Shown one piece after another: positions 32,494-41,814 of a stretch of 64,000 nt of DNA (position 1 is the first letter of the stretch; every line of letters begins with the position of its first letter). The translations under genes and the position numbers were made by a program. The stretch is taken from the NCBI RefSeq assembly GCF_013342985.1, contig NZ_CP054490.1, positions 992,001 through 1,056,000 on the forward strand, written 5' to 3'. The notes under the pieces are model-generated. The model did no database searches. It was not told the DNA's origin and saw nothing but the letters and a program-made list of their open reading frames with translations. Source of the DNA: Candidatus Ruthia endofausta. GTDB taxonomy: Bacteria; Pseudomonadota; Gammaproteobacteria; PS1; Pseudothioglobaceae.

Positions 32494-33290
32494 ATCAAGT
32501 TAAGCCCTAGCAGAAAGAATGGTGCTGCCGCTGTTAGAGAGTCAATTCGGTCTAAGATGCCACCGTGACCAGGAAAAATTTGCCCACTGTCTTTAATATT
32601 TGAGACACGCTTGAACAAGCTTTCAAATAAATCACCCAATACTGCTACGCTAGCAACAACAATGGTTAATAGTAAATAACTCAAATATTGATTGGTCGCT
32701 ATATTTTGATATTGTAAGAACATAACCATTACCATCAAAGCAACGCCAATACCACCAATCACACCTTCAATTGATTTTCCTGGACTTACTTTTGGCGCCA
32801 ATTTTCGTTTGCCAATTGCCTTACCAGTAAAATAAGCACCAGAATCAGTACCCCAAATAATCAGCATGAGTAGTAAGAAATACTCAGCGCCGTATTGCTG
32901 TTGTAAAGTAATTAATGCAATCCACATAGGCACTAATAATAATACGCCACTTATGATACGAACAATAAGCGGATTAAACCACAGGTTGGTTTTATTGGGA
33001 TAGCTTAATACCCAGTATAAATTAACCACCCACCATAAAATGGACAAGTAAAACACAAACGAAATAACTTGAGTATTGTTTTGGATGGTGAGTGCACACG
33101 CAACAATACCAGCCACTAATAATAGTCTAACAACTAAGCGCTTAAATTTAATTAAACGTGAGAATTCCCATGCGCCGAGCACAACAAAAACCAAAAGTAA
33201 TTGCGCGAAGTAATGATTAGGCATGGTGAATATTGCCCAAACAAATAGTGGCGCTAAAATGAGTGCAGTGATGACTCTTTCTATGAGCAT
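32490..33290 (-). CDS. cdsA: Phosphatidate cytidylyltransferase
   Basis: This 266-aa inner-membrane enzyme makes CDP-diacylglycerol, the precursor of membrane phospholipids. Several hydrophobic helices are visible, and the C-terminal signature is GTDSGAYFTGKAIGKRKLAP with SPGKSIEGVIGG, then GDLFESLFKRVSNIKDSGQI and FPGHGGILDRIDSL. The order after uppS and before dxr is conserved in proteobacteria. It is 9 nt downstream of uppS. Confidence 0.96.
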   Translation of the reverse strand: MLIERVITALILAPLFVWAIFTMPNHYFAQLLLVFVVLGAWEFSRLIKFKRLVVRLLLVAGIVACALTIQNNTQVISFVFYLSILWWVVNLYWVLSYPNKTNLWFNPLIVRIISGVLLLVPMWIALITLQQQYGAEYFLLLMLIIWGTDSGAYFTGKAIGKRKLAPKVSPGKSIEGVIGGIGVALMVMVMFLQYQNIATNQYLSYLLLTIVVASVAVLGDLFESLFKRVSNIKDSGQIFPGHGGILDRIDSLTAAAPFFLLGLNLI

Positions 33291-33299
33291 GGTTTTTCC

Positions 33300-34001
33300 T
33301 TAAAGCCTTGCGCCAAAACGCCGATTACGATTATTAAAGTTGTTGATGGCTTTAATTAATTCAGACTCGTCAAAATCTGGCCATAACGTTTCTGTGAAAT
33401 AAAACTCACTATAAGCAATATCCCATAGTAAAAAATTACTAATCCTAAGTTCGCCACTGGTTCGGATTAACAAATCAACATCTGGTTCATTGGCTAATGA
33501 TAGATATTGTGAAAAACTTTTCACATTAGTGTTACTGGCTTCTATGTCACCAGCGATGGCTGCTTTGGCTATTTTAGCTGCTGCTTGAGCAATGTCCCAT
33601 TGACCGCCATAATTAGCTGCAATCACTAAAGTTAAACCAGTATTGCCAGCGAGTAATGCCTGTGCATCAAGTGCTGTTTGTTGGATTTTGGCAGAAAATA
33701 AGGACATATCACCAATTATTTTTAGCCTGATATTGTGCTTATTGAGTTTTTTAACTTCTTGTTTAAGCACGCTAAAAAATAGTTTAAATAACAAAGAGAC
33801 TTCTTCAGTTGAGCGGTTTTTATTCTCGCTGCTAAAAGCAAACAAGGTAAGTGTTTTAATACCGCGTATTGCACAAGCTTTAACAACACCATGCACCGCT
33901 TTAATCCCTTGTTGGTGCCCTAAAATACGGGGCAAAGAGCGTTTTGATGCCCAACGACCATTGCCGTCCATGATAATTGCGATGTGTTTAAGCGTGTCCA
34001 T
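33300..34001 (-). CDS. uppS: Undecaprenyl diphosphate synthase
   Basis: This 233-aa cis-prenyltransferase extends FPP to the C55 carrier lipid for peptidoglycan and surface polysaccharides. It starts MDTLKHIAIIMDGNGRWA with the catalytic Asp in IMDGNGRWA, and then shows GHQQGIKAVHGVVKAC, LTLFAFSSENKNR and the C-terminal DLLIRTSGELRISNFLLWD. It heads the uppS-cdsA-dxr-M23 operon and is divergent from hisF; the 87-bp gap must hold both promoters. Confidence 0.97.
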   Translation of the reverse strand: MDTLKHIAIIMDGNGRWASKRSLPRILGHQQGIKAVHGVVKACAIRGIKTLTLFAFSSENKNRSTEEVSLLFKLFFSVLKQEVKKLNKHNIRLKIIGDMSLFSAKIQQTALDAQALLAGNTGLTLVIAANYGGQWDIAQAAAKIAKAAIAGDIEASNTNVKSFSQYLSLANEPDVDLLIRTSGELRISNFLLWDIAYSEFYFTETLWPDFDESELIKAINNFNNRNRRFGARL

Positions 34002-34088
34002 AACAAAGTTGGATTATACCCATAGCATTACGAGCAATCAGCAAACACGGTTAATACAGAACTGGCGTGTGCGGTAAAATTCATCATT

Positions 34089-34856
34089 ATGAGTTTAGCA
34101 AAAAGAATTATTCCTTGTCTTGATGTGCGTGATGGTCGTGTGGTTAAAGGCACTAAGTTTGTTGATATCAAGGATGCAGGCGACCCGGTTGAGGTGGCTA
34201 GGCGTTATGATCTTGAAGGCGCTGATGAGATTACTTTTTTAGACATTACTGCATCAATTGAAGGTAGAGATACCATGATACATATGGTTGAGGCGATTGC
34301 CAATCAAGTGTTTATTCCACTGACTGTGGGTGGCGGTATTCGTAAGACGGCTGATGTGCGCGCGATGTTAAATGCAGGTGCAGATAAAGTTGCTGTTAAT
34401 TCTGCTGCTATTTTTAACCCCAATCTAATCAATCAGTTGAGTAAAGAGTTTGGTTCACAATGTGTTGTAATTGCTATTGATGCAAAGAAAGTTGCTGACA
34501 ATAAATGGGAAATATTCACTCACGGCGGGCGAAAGCCTACAGGTATTGATGTTATTGAGTGGGCAGTTAAAATGACCCAAGGTGATAATGGTGCTGGCGA
34601 AGTACTACTTACCTCAATGGATTGTGATGGCGTTAAGACAGGCTTTGATTTGCTACTCACTAAGGTAGTTTCTGATGCGGTGGATGTGCCTGTTATTGCT
34701 TCTGGTGGTGTGGGTAATTTAGAGCATTTATCTGAAGGTGTATTACAAGGTGGTGCTGATGCGGTATTAGCAGCCAGTATTTTTCATTTTGGTGAATACA
34801 CGATACAACAAGCCAAACAAGCTATGCAAGAAAACGGTATAGAAGTCAGACTATAA
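34089..34856 (+). CDS. hisF: Imidazole glycerol phosphate synthase, cyclase subunit
   Basis: This 255-aa TIM barrel, with HisH, forms IGP and AICAR in histidine synthesis. It begins [20 protein letters not shown], with the catalytic Asp of [28 protein letters not shown], then [20 protein letters not shown] and [13 protein letters not shown] follow, with the second catalytic Asp in [13 protein letters not shown]. The length is standard. It is separated here from other his genes. Confidence 0.97.
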   Translation: MSLAKRIIPCLDVRDGRVVKGTKFVDIKDAGDPVEVARRYDLEGADEITFLDITASIEGRDTMIHMVEAIANQVFIPLTVGGGIRKTADVRAMLNAGADKVAVNSAAIFNPNLINQLSKEFGSQCVVIAIDAKKVADNKWEIFTHGGRKPTGIDVIEWAVKMTQGDNGAGEVLLTSMDCDGVKTGFDLLLTKVVSDAVDVPVIASGGVGNLEHLSEGVLQGGADAVLAASIFHFGEYTIQQAKQAMQENGIEVRL

Positions 34857-34926
34857 TGCTTGGTTTTTTAATTTCTTGGTTTTTTTTAAGTGTATTATTA
34901 AGTGTTTTAATAAGCATCAAATTTTT

Positions 34927-35457
34927 ATGAACTCTAAGAAAGAATTATGGATATTATTGGTATTCTTTGTACTACCGATTGCTTTTGGAACGGCTTTCTT
35001 TTACTTAAGTCCCACTTATTTTACCCAGCATACGGTTAATTATGGACAGTTTGTTAATCCTATTATTACCACTACAAAACAAGACGTTAGTTTTATTGAC
35101 ACTCAAAGCGGTTTGCAAGGTTTATGGACATTGGCCTATGCAACCAAGCAATGTGACAGTGTTTGTATAAAAGCACTACAAGATATGAAGATTGTTCGCA
35201 TTTTGATGAATGAAGACATGCGTCGTATTCAAAGTTTATTGTTAATGACAAGTAAAGCCAAAGCGCAACAAGCAGACGTATTAGTTGGACATGCCAGCGA
35301 GGCGCTTAATCGACAACTTAATCAGTTCCCAAAAAGCAGTTTATTTTTGATTGACCCACTTGGCAATCTGATGCTGCGTTACGATTCAAAAAATTTAGAG
35401 ATTAAGCGTGTTACTAAAGATTTAAAACGCTTATTGAAGTATTCACGCATTGGCTAA
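34927..35457 (+). CDS. SCO-like cytochrome-oxidase-associated membrane protein
   Basis: This protein of about 176 aa has one N-terminal TM helix (LWILLVFFVLPIAFGTAFFY) and a periplasmic thioredoxin-like domain. The segment GLWTLAYATKQCDSVCIKAL carries a CxxxC pair, as in SCO proteins, and the tail SSLFLIDPLGNLMLRYD then RVTKDLKRLLKYSRIG is typical of the cytochrome-oxidase-associated family found with SURF1 and ctaA. The ATG at 34927 is chosen so that the TM helix is near the N-terminus. It lies 12 nt ahead of cyoE, supporting a role in oxidase assembly. Copper binding is inferred. Confidence 0.75.
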   Translation: MNSKKELWILLVFFVLPIAFGTAFFYLSPTYFTQHTVNYGQFVNPIITTTKQDVSFIDTQSGLQGLWTLAYATKQCDSVCIKALQDMKIVRILMNEDMRRIQSLLLMTSKAKAQQADVLVGHASEALNRQLNQFPKSSLFLIDPLGNLMLRYDSKNLEIKRVTKDLKRLLKYSRIG

Positions 35458-35469
35458 TAGGAGATAATA

Positions 35470-36351
35470 ATGCCTTCAATTAGTGACTTGCTAGCTTTGT
35501 GCAAACTTAAAGTGGTGGCACTGATATTGCTTACGGCAGTGGTGGGCATGTTTTTGGCCGTGCCTGCGCCTTATTTACCTAATGGGTTTTTGGTACTGAA
35601 CGCCTCAATTGGTATTAGTATGGCCGCCGCTTCAGCTTCAGTGTTTAATCATGTGGTTGATGAAGAGATTGATGCTCAAATGTCTCGCACTAACAAACGC
35701 CCTTTACCACAAGGGAAAGTAAGCCGAAACCAAGCATTGGTGTGGGGCGTATTTTTAGGGCTTGTTGGTCTTGGCACTTTGCAGTTATTTGTTAATACCA
35801 TTACCATGGTGCTTACGTTTGTTTCACTGATTGGCTATGCCATCATCTATACCTTGTATCTTAAACGTGCAACACCGCAAAATATTGTTATCGGTGGCGC
35901 AGCAGGCGCAGCACCTCCGGTGCTAGGTTGGACGGCAGTGTCTGGCACTCAAGGTATTGAGTATGCTTGTTTGTTGTTTTTAATTGTTTTTATCTGGACG
36001 CCACCACACTTTTGGGCACTGGCTATTCATCGGGTTAAGGAGTATAAAAAGGTTGATGTGCCAATGTTGCCAGTAACACATGGGCTGGCCTATACCAGAA
36101 CACAGATTTTGTTATACACAGTATTGTTGTTGCTGGTTAGTTTGTTGCCTTATTTAGCGGGTATGTCAGGACTTATTTATTTAGCAGTAACAACAGTGTT
36201 GGGTATTAGATTTTTGATGTGTGCGATTAAAATCTATAACAATCCAGATGATAAAAGGATTGCTTGGCGTACCTTTATGTATTCGATTAATTATTTAATG
36301 TTGTTATTTGTTGCACTATTATTTGATCATTATTGGCTAATATTGCCCTAG
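35470..36351 (+). CDS. cyoE: Protohaem IX farnesyltransferase (haem O synthase)
   Basis: This 293-aa polytopic enzyme attaches a farnesyl group to haem B, giving haem O for haem-copper oxidases. The prenyltransferase Asp-rich motif appears in NHVVDEEIDAQMSRTNKRPL near residue 60, with the second motif region around HRVKEYKKVDVPMLPVTHG. About nine TM helices are visible. It is followed after 13 nt by the DUF2970 gene. With ctaA nearby it supplies haem A for the aa3 oxidase. Confidence 0.96.
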   Translation: MPSISDLLALCKLKVVALILLTAVVGMFLAVPAPYLPNGFLVLNASIGISMAAASASVFNHVVDEEIDAQMSRTNKRPLPQGKVSRNQALVWGVFLGLVGLGTLQLFVNTITMVLTFVSLIGYAIIYTLYLKRATPQNIVIGGAAGAAPPVLGWTAVSGTQGIEYACLLFLIVFIWTPPHFWALAIHRVKEYKKVDVPMLPVTHGLAYTRTQILLYTVLLLLVSLLPYLAGMSGLIYLAVTTVLGIRFLMCAIKIYNNPDDKRIAWRTFMYSINYLMLLFVALLFDHYWLILP

Positions 36352-36364
36352 GAGGTTTTTTTAA

Positions 36365-36553
36365 ATGAAAGGATTGGGGCAAGTATTTAAAGCGGTAACG
36401 TCCGCCATGATTGGTGTGGGCAAAAAAGAAGATTTAGCTAAGGACTTTGCGCGCACTGAGAAACAACCGTGGGACTACATTATTGTTGGACTGATTATGA
36501 CCTTTGCCTTTATTGGTTTAATAATAGTGGCTGTTAAGTTGATATTGCCCTAG
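36365..36553 (+). CDS. DUF2970 small membrane protein
   Basis: This 62-aa protein has a basic/acidic N-terminal region (GVGKKEDLAKDFARTEKQPW) and one C-terminal TM helix (YIIVGLIMTFAFIGLIIVAV), the pattern of DUF2970 proteins found among cytochrome c oxidase genes. A GGAGG ribosome site precedes it (36350-36355). It is the last gene of the SCO-like/cyoE unit, and a hairpin terminator follows at once. Function unknown. Confidence 0.8.
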   Translation: MKGLGQVFKAVTSAMIGVGKKEDLAKDFARTEKQPWDYIIVGLIMTFAFIGLIIVAVKLILP

Positions 36554-36563
36554 TCAAGCATTT

Positions 36564-36596
36564 CAATAATGGCATCAAGCGCAACTGCCATTATTG
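36564..36596 (+). terminator. Rho-independent terminator after DUF2970
   Basis: An 11-bp perfect stem (CAATAATGGCA and its complement) with an 11-nt loop is followed by CTTTTTGTTATTTTT. It ends the SCO-like-cyoE-DUF2970 transcript. Confidence 0.8.
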
Positions 36597-36862
36597 CTTT
36601 TGTTATTTTTACTTACCTCAGAAAGTATTATTTTGTTATTATCATCAATTAATGGAAATTTATCCTTTAGAGATTTTGGACTTGTAAAAAAGAAACACTA
36701 AGCTTTTTTCTCAACGCGTTTGTTGGTATTAGGTGATTGTGAAAAGAAAGCATAACAATACTTAGCCCAAGGAGAAAATTGCGTGTTTTTTTAATTTTCG
36801 CGCAGTCCTTGTTGTTGCTGCGCTTTATTAAGTTTTTCATAACTATACCTGTTGACGGTTGT
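36597..36862. other. Spacer with no supported gene
   Basis: This is 266 bp between the convergent DUF2970 and ctaA genes. Minus-strand fragments such as KDKFPLIDDNNKIILSEVSK and YEKLNKAQQQQGLREN (each ending at a stop) look protein-like and could be scraps of a decayed gene, but no family is recognisable. Confidence 0.3.
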
Positions 36863-37833
36863 TTATGTTAGCACTTTAAAGGCTCTATGCACGAGTTTAA
36901 CAATGCTAAGTAACAATAATAACGCCACTATATTATGCAAAACTGCTATTATTATTGGCAATGAAAGCACGAGATTAAGAATACCAAGTGTGACTTGTGT
37001 TGTTAATAAAATAGCAATCAATATTAAATTTGACCTGAAGTAGGTATAATTTCTAAATAAATAAATAAGTAGCAGTATGAGCAGGGTTGTTATTAAGGCG
37101 CCAATACGGTGAATCATTTGAATGGCAGAACGTGTAGGGTTTTCTAATATGCCGTATTCATAATCAGCACCCAATGATCCCCAATATAGTGCGTCAGAAA
37201 AATTCATATCGGGCCACCAATCATCCAAGATTTTGGAAAGTATTCGCCACAAGATAGTGCTGCATAGTTGGTGCTAGTCCAACCGCCCAGAACAATTTGC
37301 AAACTCAGCGCGCCCAGAACAATTAATAATATAAATTTATGTTTTTTTAGGGTGTGCTGGTAGATTGCTGGTGGCTTGCTTTGGTTAAGTAGCATCCAAA
37401 TCAGCAATGCAGTCGTCACAAAGCCACCTATTAAATGCAAAGTGACAATGCCAGGATGTACCAGTAGAGTAACTGTCCACATGCCAAATGCGCCTTGTAG
37501 CATGACAAAAAAGGCGCTAAATCCAGGTAGTTTTAATGACTGATAGTGTTGTGGTTTGCCTTTTAGTGCTAAAAAAAATAAAATAAGTATTGTCAACCCA
37601 AGTGTGGAAGCGGCATAACGATGTAGCATTTCTTTCCAGCCTTTTGCAGCCTCTAGTGGACGTGAAAACCCCTGAATGGTAGTACCATCTTTAACATTAG
37701 GAACACTTAATTGGCCATAGCACCCTGGCCAGTCTGGGCAACCTAATCCAGCATCGCTTAGACGTGTGTAGGCGCCTAGAATAACAACAATAAATGCTAA
37801 GATAATTGAAATTTGTAGTATTTTTCTAAACAT
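36863..37833 (-). pseudogene. ctaA: Haem A synthase CtaA/Cox15, single frameshift
   Basis: This gene converts haem O to haem A. The first frame (37833 to about 37225) covers five helices with GAYTRLSDAGLGCPDWPGCY, the conserved EMLHRYAAS and HPGIVTLHLIGGF, and ends in GGWTSTNYAALSCGEYFPKS. The second frame (from about 37225 down to 36863) resumes WWPDMNFSDALYWGSLGADY and NPTRSAIQMIHRIGALITTL, including the last haem-ligand His. Removing one base near 37225 would give SCGEYFPK-LDDWWPDMNF, a normal family sequence. So only one indel separates it from an intact 320-aa gene; a real loss would disable the aa3 oxidase encoded next door. Confidence 0.85.
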
Positions 37834-37927
37834 TTATTACCGTCACCCCCGCGTGCAAAACACACAAAAAAAAGGGGGGTGAAAAAAGTCTTTCTAAAAA
37901 AGAAAACCGAACGTTTTTAATTGGTTG

Positions 37928-38752
37928 TTATTTCATCTCACCAATCATAGATTTATAAGCATGCCAAGTAGCGTGAGCCAATATTGGGACAGCAACTACC
38001 ATGCCTATAAAATATGGCGTTAATAAACTGGCTAAAACAATAACACCAACAATTGGGATCCATATTAGCATTACAATTTTATTGGCTAATGCAGTCCTAA
38101 TACTGGTATTAGCAGCTGTAAATGGGTCAACATCTTGGTCCAATACCATAGGAAAAGAAAACCAACTAATCATAAAAGATATCCAAGCAATAGTAGCAGT
38201 GAAAACACCATAAATAATTAAAAATAACGGATTATTAAAGCTGGTAATATCAGCCAAGATAGCCTCTATAATTGTTTGATTTTGGTTAACAAAAGTGTCG
38301 GTGTTAAGCACCGCATAAATAAGTGGTGTAAATACCATCCACATAATTGCCAACACAATCAAAATAACAGATAAAAATAATGAAGGACAAGAGCCATTGG
38401 CTTTGAAAGCGGATTTAATCACCATTAGTATAGATCCAAGAGAAAGATTTTCCCCAGCAGATAAACGCTTTGAGGCGTCATACATGGCCATGGCGGAAAT
38501 AGGGCCAAATATAATAACTACAATGGCTAATAAAGGCGCTGAAAGGTCACTGAGTGACGGTGAGTTTGATAAAAAATCCCAGTAAAAATAGGAAAATGAA
38601 GTAAATAGTGCGCCATAAAATAATGCTAATGTTGGGCACTTTATAAAATCTTCTACACCTTGTTTTAGCCACATAAAAGGCGCACCATAACTAACTTGTT
38701 TAATACGGGCTTTTTTATTTAGGCCTTTGGCCATCCGCTGTGTTTGTAGCAT
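37928..38752 (-). CDS. DUF2189 integral membrane protein
   Basis: This 274-aa protein has about six TM helices and the DUF2189 pattern: APFMWLKQGVEDFIKCPTLA, then LALFYGALFTSFSYFYW and ISAMAMYDASKRLSAGENLS, ending HATWHAYKSMIG. Such genes are often found beside cytochrome c oxidase genes, as here; the function is unknown. An ATG at residue 7 is an alternative start. It is divergent from ctaC. Between it and ctaA lies a CACCCCC...GGGGGTG inverted repeat (37844-37881). Confidence 0.8.
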   Translation of the reverse strand: MLQTQRMAKGLNKKARIKQVSYGAPFMWLKQGVEDFIKCPTLALFYGALFTSFSYFYWDFLSNSPSLSDLSAPLLAIVVIIFGPISAMAMYDASKRLSAGENLSLGSILMVIKSAFKANGSCPSLFLSVILIVLAIMWMVFTPLIYAVLNTDTFVNQNQTIIEAILADITSFNNPLFLIIYGVFTATIAWISFMISWFSFPMVLDQDVDPFTAANTSIRTALANKIVMLIWIPIVGVIVLASLLTPYFIGMVVAVPILAHATWHAYKSMIGEMK

Positions 38753-38833
38753 TTTTTAAACTCCTTCAATAGATGTAATGTCATCTACATTAAAACAGAC
38801 CTCTTTATACCTGTCAAGAAAATAGTTGAATAA

Positions 38834-38847
38834 TTGACTCAAATCAA
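38834..38847 (+). promoter_or_regulatory. FNR/ANR-like box upstream of ctaC
   Basis: TTGACTCAAATCAA matches the FNR consensus TTGAT-N4-ATCAA at 9 of 10 positions. It lies about 120 bp ahead of the ctaC start, in the DUF2189-ctaC divergent region, and could make the oxidase genes oxygen-responsive. No experimental support; one such site can occur by chance in AT-rich DNA. Confidence 0.35.
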
Positions 38848-38964
38848 GAAAGTGTGTTATATGTTTGTGAATGAGAAAAATAATTGTGTATCATGGTGGC
38901 AGTTTTCAGAACTAATGTTATTGAAAACCTATGATATTTTTTATATTTTTTAGAGGAAAGGTTT

Positions 38965-40074
38965 ATGAGCAAGTTGATGCCTCTCTTGGGTGGTTTGGTT
39001 GTAATAGTGTCAGCAAATGTATTCGCTAAGTATGGTTTTAACATGACGCAAGGGGTTACTTCAATCAGTCGTGATATTTATGGCTTACACATGATGGTGT
39101 TTTGGCTTTGTGTTGCCATTGCCATTATCGTGTTTGGCGTTATGATTTATTCGCTGGTTGTGCATCGTAAATCTCAAGGTGCAGTGGCCGCAAATTTTCA
39201 CGAAAGTACAAAGGCCGAATTACTTTGGACAGCTATTCCTATTATCATTCTAGTATTAATGGCAGTCCCTGCTTCAATTGTACTGATTGATTTAGAGGAT
39301 ACTTCTAAAGCAGAAATGACCATTAAGATTACAGGACATCAGTGGAAATGGCAATATGACTATCCTAAAGAAGGTATTAGTTTTATTTCTAACCTTAAAC
39401 AAGACTCTAAAGATTTGATTTATTCTGGAAATAGGCATGAGAATTATTTGTTAGAAGTAGACAACAACCTGGTGTTACCAGTAGATACGCCTATTCGTCT
39501 TTTAATTACTTCAAATGATGTTATTCACAATTGGTGGGTGCCTGATTTTGGTGTGAAACAGGATGCTAACCCAGGCTTTATTAATGATGCATGGGTGCAG
39601 ATTGATGAGATTGGCACCTATCGTGGTCAGTGTGCTGAGCTTTGTGGTAAAGACCACGGCTTTATGCCAATTGTGGTTGATGTGGTCTCCAAGGCAGACT
39701 ACGCTAAGTGGGTATTACAGCAACAGGCAGCTAAAGCGGCAACATTTGCTAAGTCGAGTAAAACTTGGCGCGAAGAAGAATTAATAAGCCTAGGTCAAAA
39801 AGTTTATAATACGAATTGTTCTAGTTGTCATGGTATTACCGGCAAAGGTATTTCTGGTGTTTTTCCAGCACTTAAAGGCAGTCCTATTGCAACTGGTGAT
39901 ATCAAAAAACATATTAGTATTGTTTTGCATGGAAAAGCTGGAACAGCAATGGCTAGTTATAAAAACATACTAGGAGATGCTGATATTGCGGCGGTAATTA
40001 CTTTTGAAAGGACTGCTTTTGGCAATCAAATGGGCGATTTAATCCAGCCAGTACAAATTAAAGCGGCACGATAA
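38965..40074 (+). CDS. ctaC: Cytochrome c oxidase subunit II with fused cytochrome c domain
   Basis: This 369-aa subunit takes electrons from cytochrome c through the CuA centre. A signal peptide and two TM helices (about 30-55, 75-95) precede the cupredoxin domain, whose CuA ligands are in GQCAELCGKDHGFMPIVV near 218-235. The C-terminus adds a cytochrome c domain with CSSCHGITGKG near 284, so it is a caa3-type subunit. The ribosome site GAGGAAAGG is 5 nt ahead of the ATG. It opens ctaC-ctaD-small ORF-ctaG-ctaE. Confidence 0.96.
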   Translation: MSKLMPLLGGLVVIVSANVFAKYGFNMTQGVTSISRDIYGLHMMVFWLCVAIAIIVFGVMIYSLVVHRKSQGAVAANFHESTKAELLWTAIPIIILVLMAVPASIVLIDLEDTSKAEMTIKITGHQWKWQYDYPKEGISFISNLKQDSKDLIYSGNRHENYLLEVDNNLVLPVDTPIRLLITSNDVIHNWWVPDFGVKQDANPGFINDAWVQIDEIGTYRGQCAELCGKDHGFMPIVVDVVSKADYAKWVLQQQAAKAATFAKSSKTWREEELISLGQKVYNTNCSSCHGITGKGISGVFPALKGSPIATGDIKKHISIVLHGKAGTAMASYKNILGDADIAAVITFERTAFGNQMGDLIQPVQIKAAR

Positions 40075-40096
40075 TTAAAGGACATAGGAGAATATC

Positions 40097-41716
40097 ATGA
40101 CAACAGCAACAGCAACAACAGTAACAACTCACACCGACGACTATCATGGCCCTGAAAAAGGCTTAATGAGGTGGATTAAAACGACGAACCATAAGGATAT
40201 TGGTTCACTATATTTATGGTTTGCATTTACTATGGTGCTCATTGGTGGTGCAATGGCAATGGTTATTCGTATGGAGTTATTCCAACCAGGTATGCAACTG
40301 ATTGAGCCACAATTTTTTAATCAGATGACAACTATGCACGGTTTGATTATGGTATTTGGTGCAATTATGCCAGCGTTTGTTGGTTTGGGTAATTGGCTTA
40401 TTCCAATGATGATTGGTGCGCCTGATATGGCATTGCCACGGATGAATAATTGGTCTTTTTGGATTCTACCATTTGCTGGTGGTATTTTATTAAGCACGTT
40501 TTTTATGGAAGGTGGCGCACCTGCATTTGGCTGGACGTTTTATGCGCCATTATCAACAACGTTTGCACCAGACAGTACTGATTTCTTTATTTTTGCAGTG
40601 CATTTATTAGGCTTTTCATCCATCATGGGTGCGATTAATATTATTGCAACTGTGCTTAATATGCGTGCACCAGAGATGAAACTTATGGACATGCCATTAT
40701 TTGTATGGACATGGTTAATTACCTCATTTTTACTGATTGGTGCGATGCCAGTACTTGCGGGTGCAGTCACTATGATGTTGACAGATCGTAACTTTGGCAC
40801 AACATTTTTTGATGCAACAGGTGGCGGTGACCCAGTGTTGTTTCAACATATCTTTTGGTTTTTTGGCCATCCTGAAGTTTATATTATGATTTTGCCAGCG
40901 TTTGGCGTGATTTCACACATCATCCCAACTTTTGCGCGTAAGCCTTTATTTGGTTATTCGTCGATGGTTTATGCCGCCGCGTCGATTGCATTTTTATCCT
41001 ACATTGTGTGGGCGCACCATATGTTTTTAACTGGCATGCCAGTTGCAGGCGAGTTGTATTTTATGTACGCCACCATGCTCATTGCTGTGCCAACGGGCGT
41101 TAAGGTGTTTAACTGGGTGTCAACTATGTGGAGAGGCTCTATGACCTTTGAAGCGCCAATGTTATGGGCGATTTCATTTGTGTTCTTATTCATGATTGGC
41201 GGCTTTTCTGGCTTAATGCTGGGCATTGCACCAGCAGATATTCAGTATCATGACACTTATTTCGTGGTCGCACATTTTCATTATGTATTGGTAACGGGCG
41301 CATTATGGTCTATCATTGCGGCAACGTTTTACTGGCTGCCTAAATGGACAGGTAAAATGTATAACGAAACTTTAGCAAAAGTACATTTTTGGTGGGCGGT
41401 TATTTCAGTGAATGTATTGTTCTTCCCTCAGCACTTTTTAGGGTTGGCAGGCATGCCTAGACGTATCCCTGATTATTCGTTGCAGTTTGCTGATTTTAAT
41501 ATGATTTCCTCTATCGGTGGTTTTGCGTTTGGTGCATCATTTATTTTATTCACTTATATTGTGATTGATTGTATTCGTAATGGCAAGCCAGCAGATGCTC
41601 GTCCTTGGGAGGGTGCTAAAGGTTTGGAATGGACTTTAGAGCCTAAGGCGCAGTATCATAGTTTTAATACGCCACCAACAAGAGTATTAATTGAGAAAGA
41701 ATCTCAGCACTCTTAA
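40097..41716 (+). CDS. ctaD: Cytochrome c oxidase subunit I
   Basis: This 539-aa catalytic subunit has 12 TM helices with haem a, haem a3 and CuB. Recognisable are the N-terminal [14 protein letters not shown], helix [17 protein letters not shown] (haem a His), the CuB/cross-linked Tyr site [30 protein letters not shown] (CuB His pair) and [14 protein letters not shown] (haem ligands). It reduces O2 to water and pumps protons. A GGAG ribosome site stands just ahead of the ATG. Its TAA overlaps the ATG of the next small gene. Confidence 0.98.
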   Translation: MTTATATTVTTHTDDYHGPEKGLMRWIKTTNHKDIGSLYLWFAFTMVLIGGAMAMVIRMELFQPGMQLIEPQFFNQMTTMHGLIMVFGAIMPAFVGLGNWLIPMMIGAPDMALPRMNNWSFWILPFAGGILLSTFFMEGGAPAFGWTFYAPLSTTFAPDSTDFFIFAVHLLGFSSIMGAINIIATVLNMRAPEMKLMDMPLFVWTWLITSFLLIGAMPVLAGAVTMMLTDRNFGTTFFDATGGGDPVLFQHIFWFFGHPEVYIMILPAFGVISHIIPTFARKPLFGYSSMVYAAASIAFLSYIVWAHHMFLTGMPVAGELYFMYATMLIAVPTGVKVFNWVSTMWRGSMTFEAPMLWAISFVFLFMIGGFSGLMLGIAPADIQYHDTYFVVAHFHYVLVTGALWSIIAATFYWLPKWTGKMYNETLAKVHFWWAVISVNVLFFPQHFLGLAGMPRRIPDYSLQFADFNMISSIGGFAFGASFILFTYIVIDCIRNGKPADARPWEGAKGLEWTLEPKAQYHSFNTPPTRVLIEKESQHS

Positions 41717-41814
41717 TGGCAAATAAAAACAATCAAGACGTGATAATTACCGTGGTAATTACTAGTGCTATTGCAATAGGTGTGTTTGTAGCAACTATTG
41801 TATTGTATGGCTAA
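41716..41814 (+). CDS. Cytochrome oxidase small assembly protein-like (32 aa)
   Basis: A 32-codon frame starts in the ctaD stop (TAATG) and reads [20 protein letters not shown] then IGVFVATIVLYG: a short polar start and a single TM helix. The position between ctaD and ctaG, the size and the layout match the small assembly proteins found there in many proteobacteria. Coupling to ctaD by TAATG and an 8-nt overlap with ctaG support that it is translated. The exact role is unknown. Confidence 0.65.
   Translation: MANKNNQDVIITVVITSAIAIGVFVATIVLYG

Noticed and set aside
34858-34892. Repeated CTTGGTTTTTT behind hisF as a terminator
   Set aside because: The repeat is direct, not inverted, so no stem forms.
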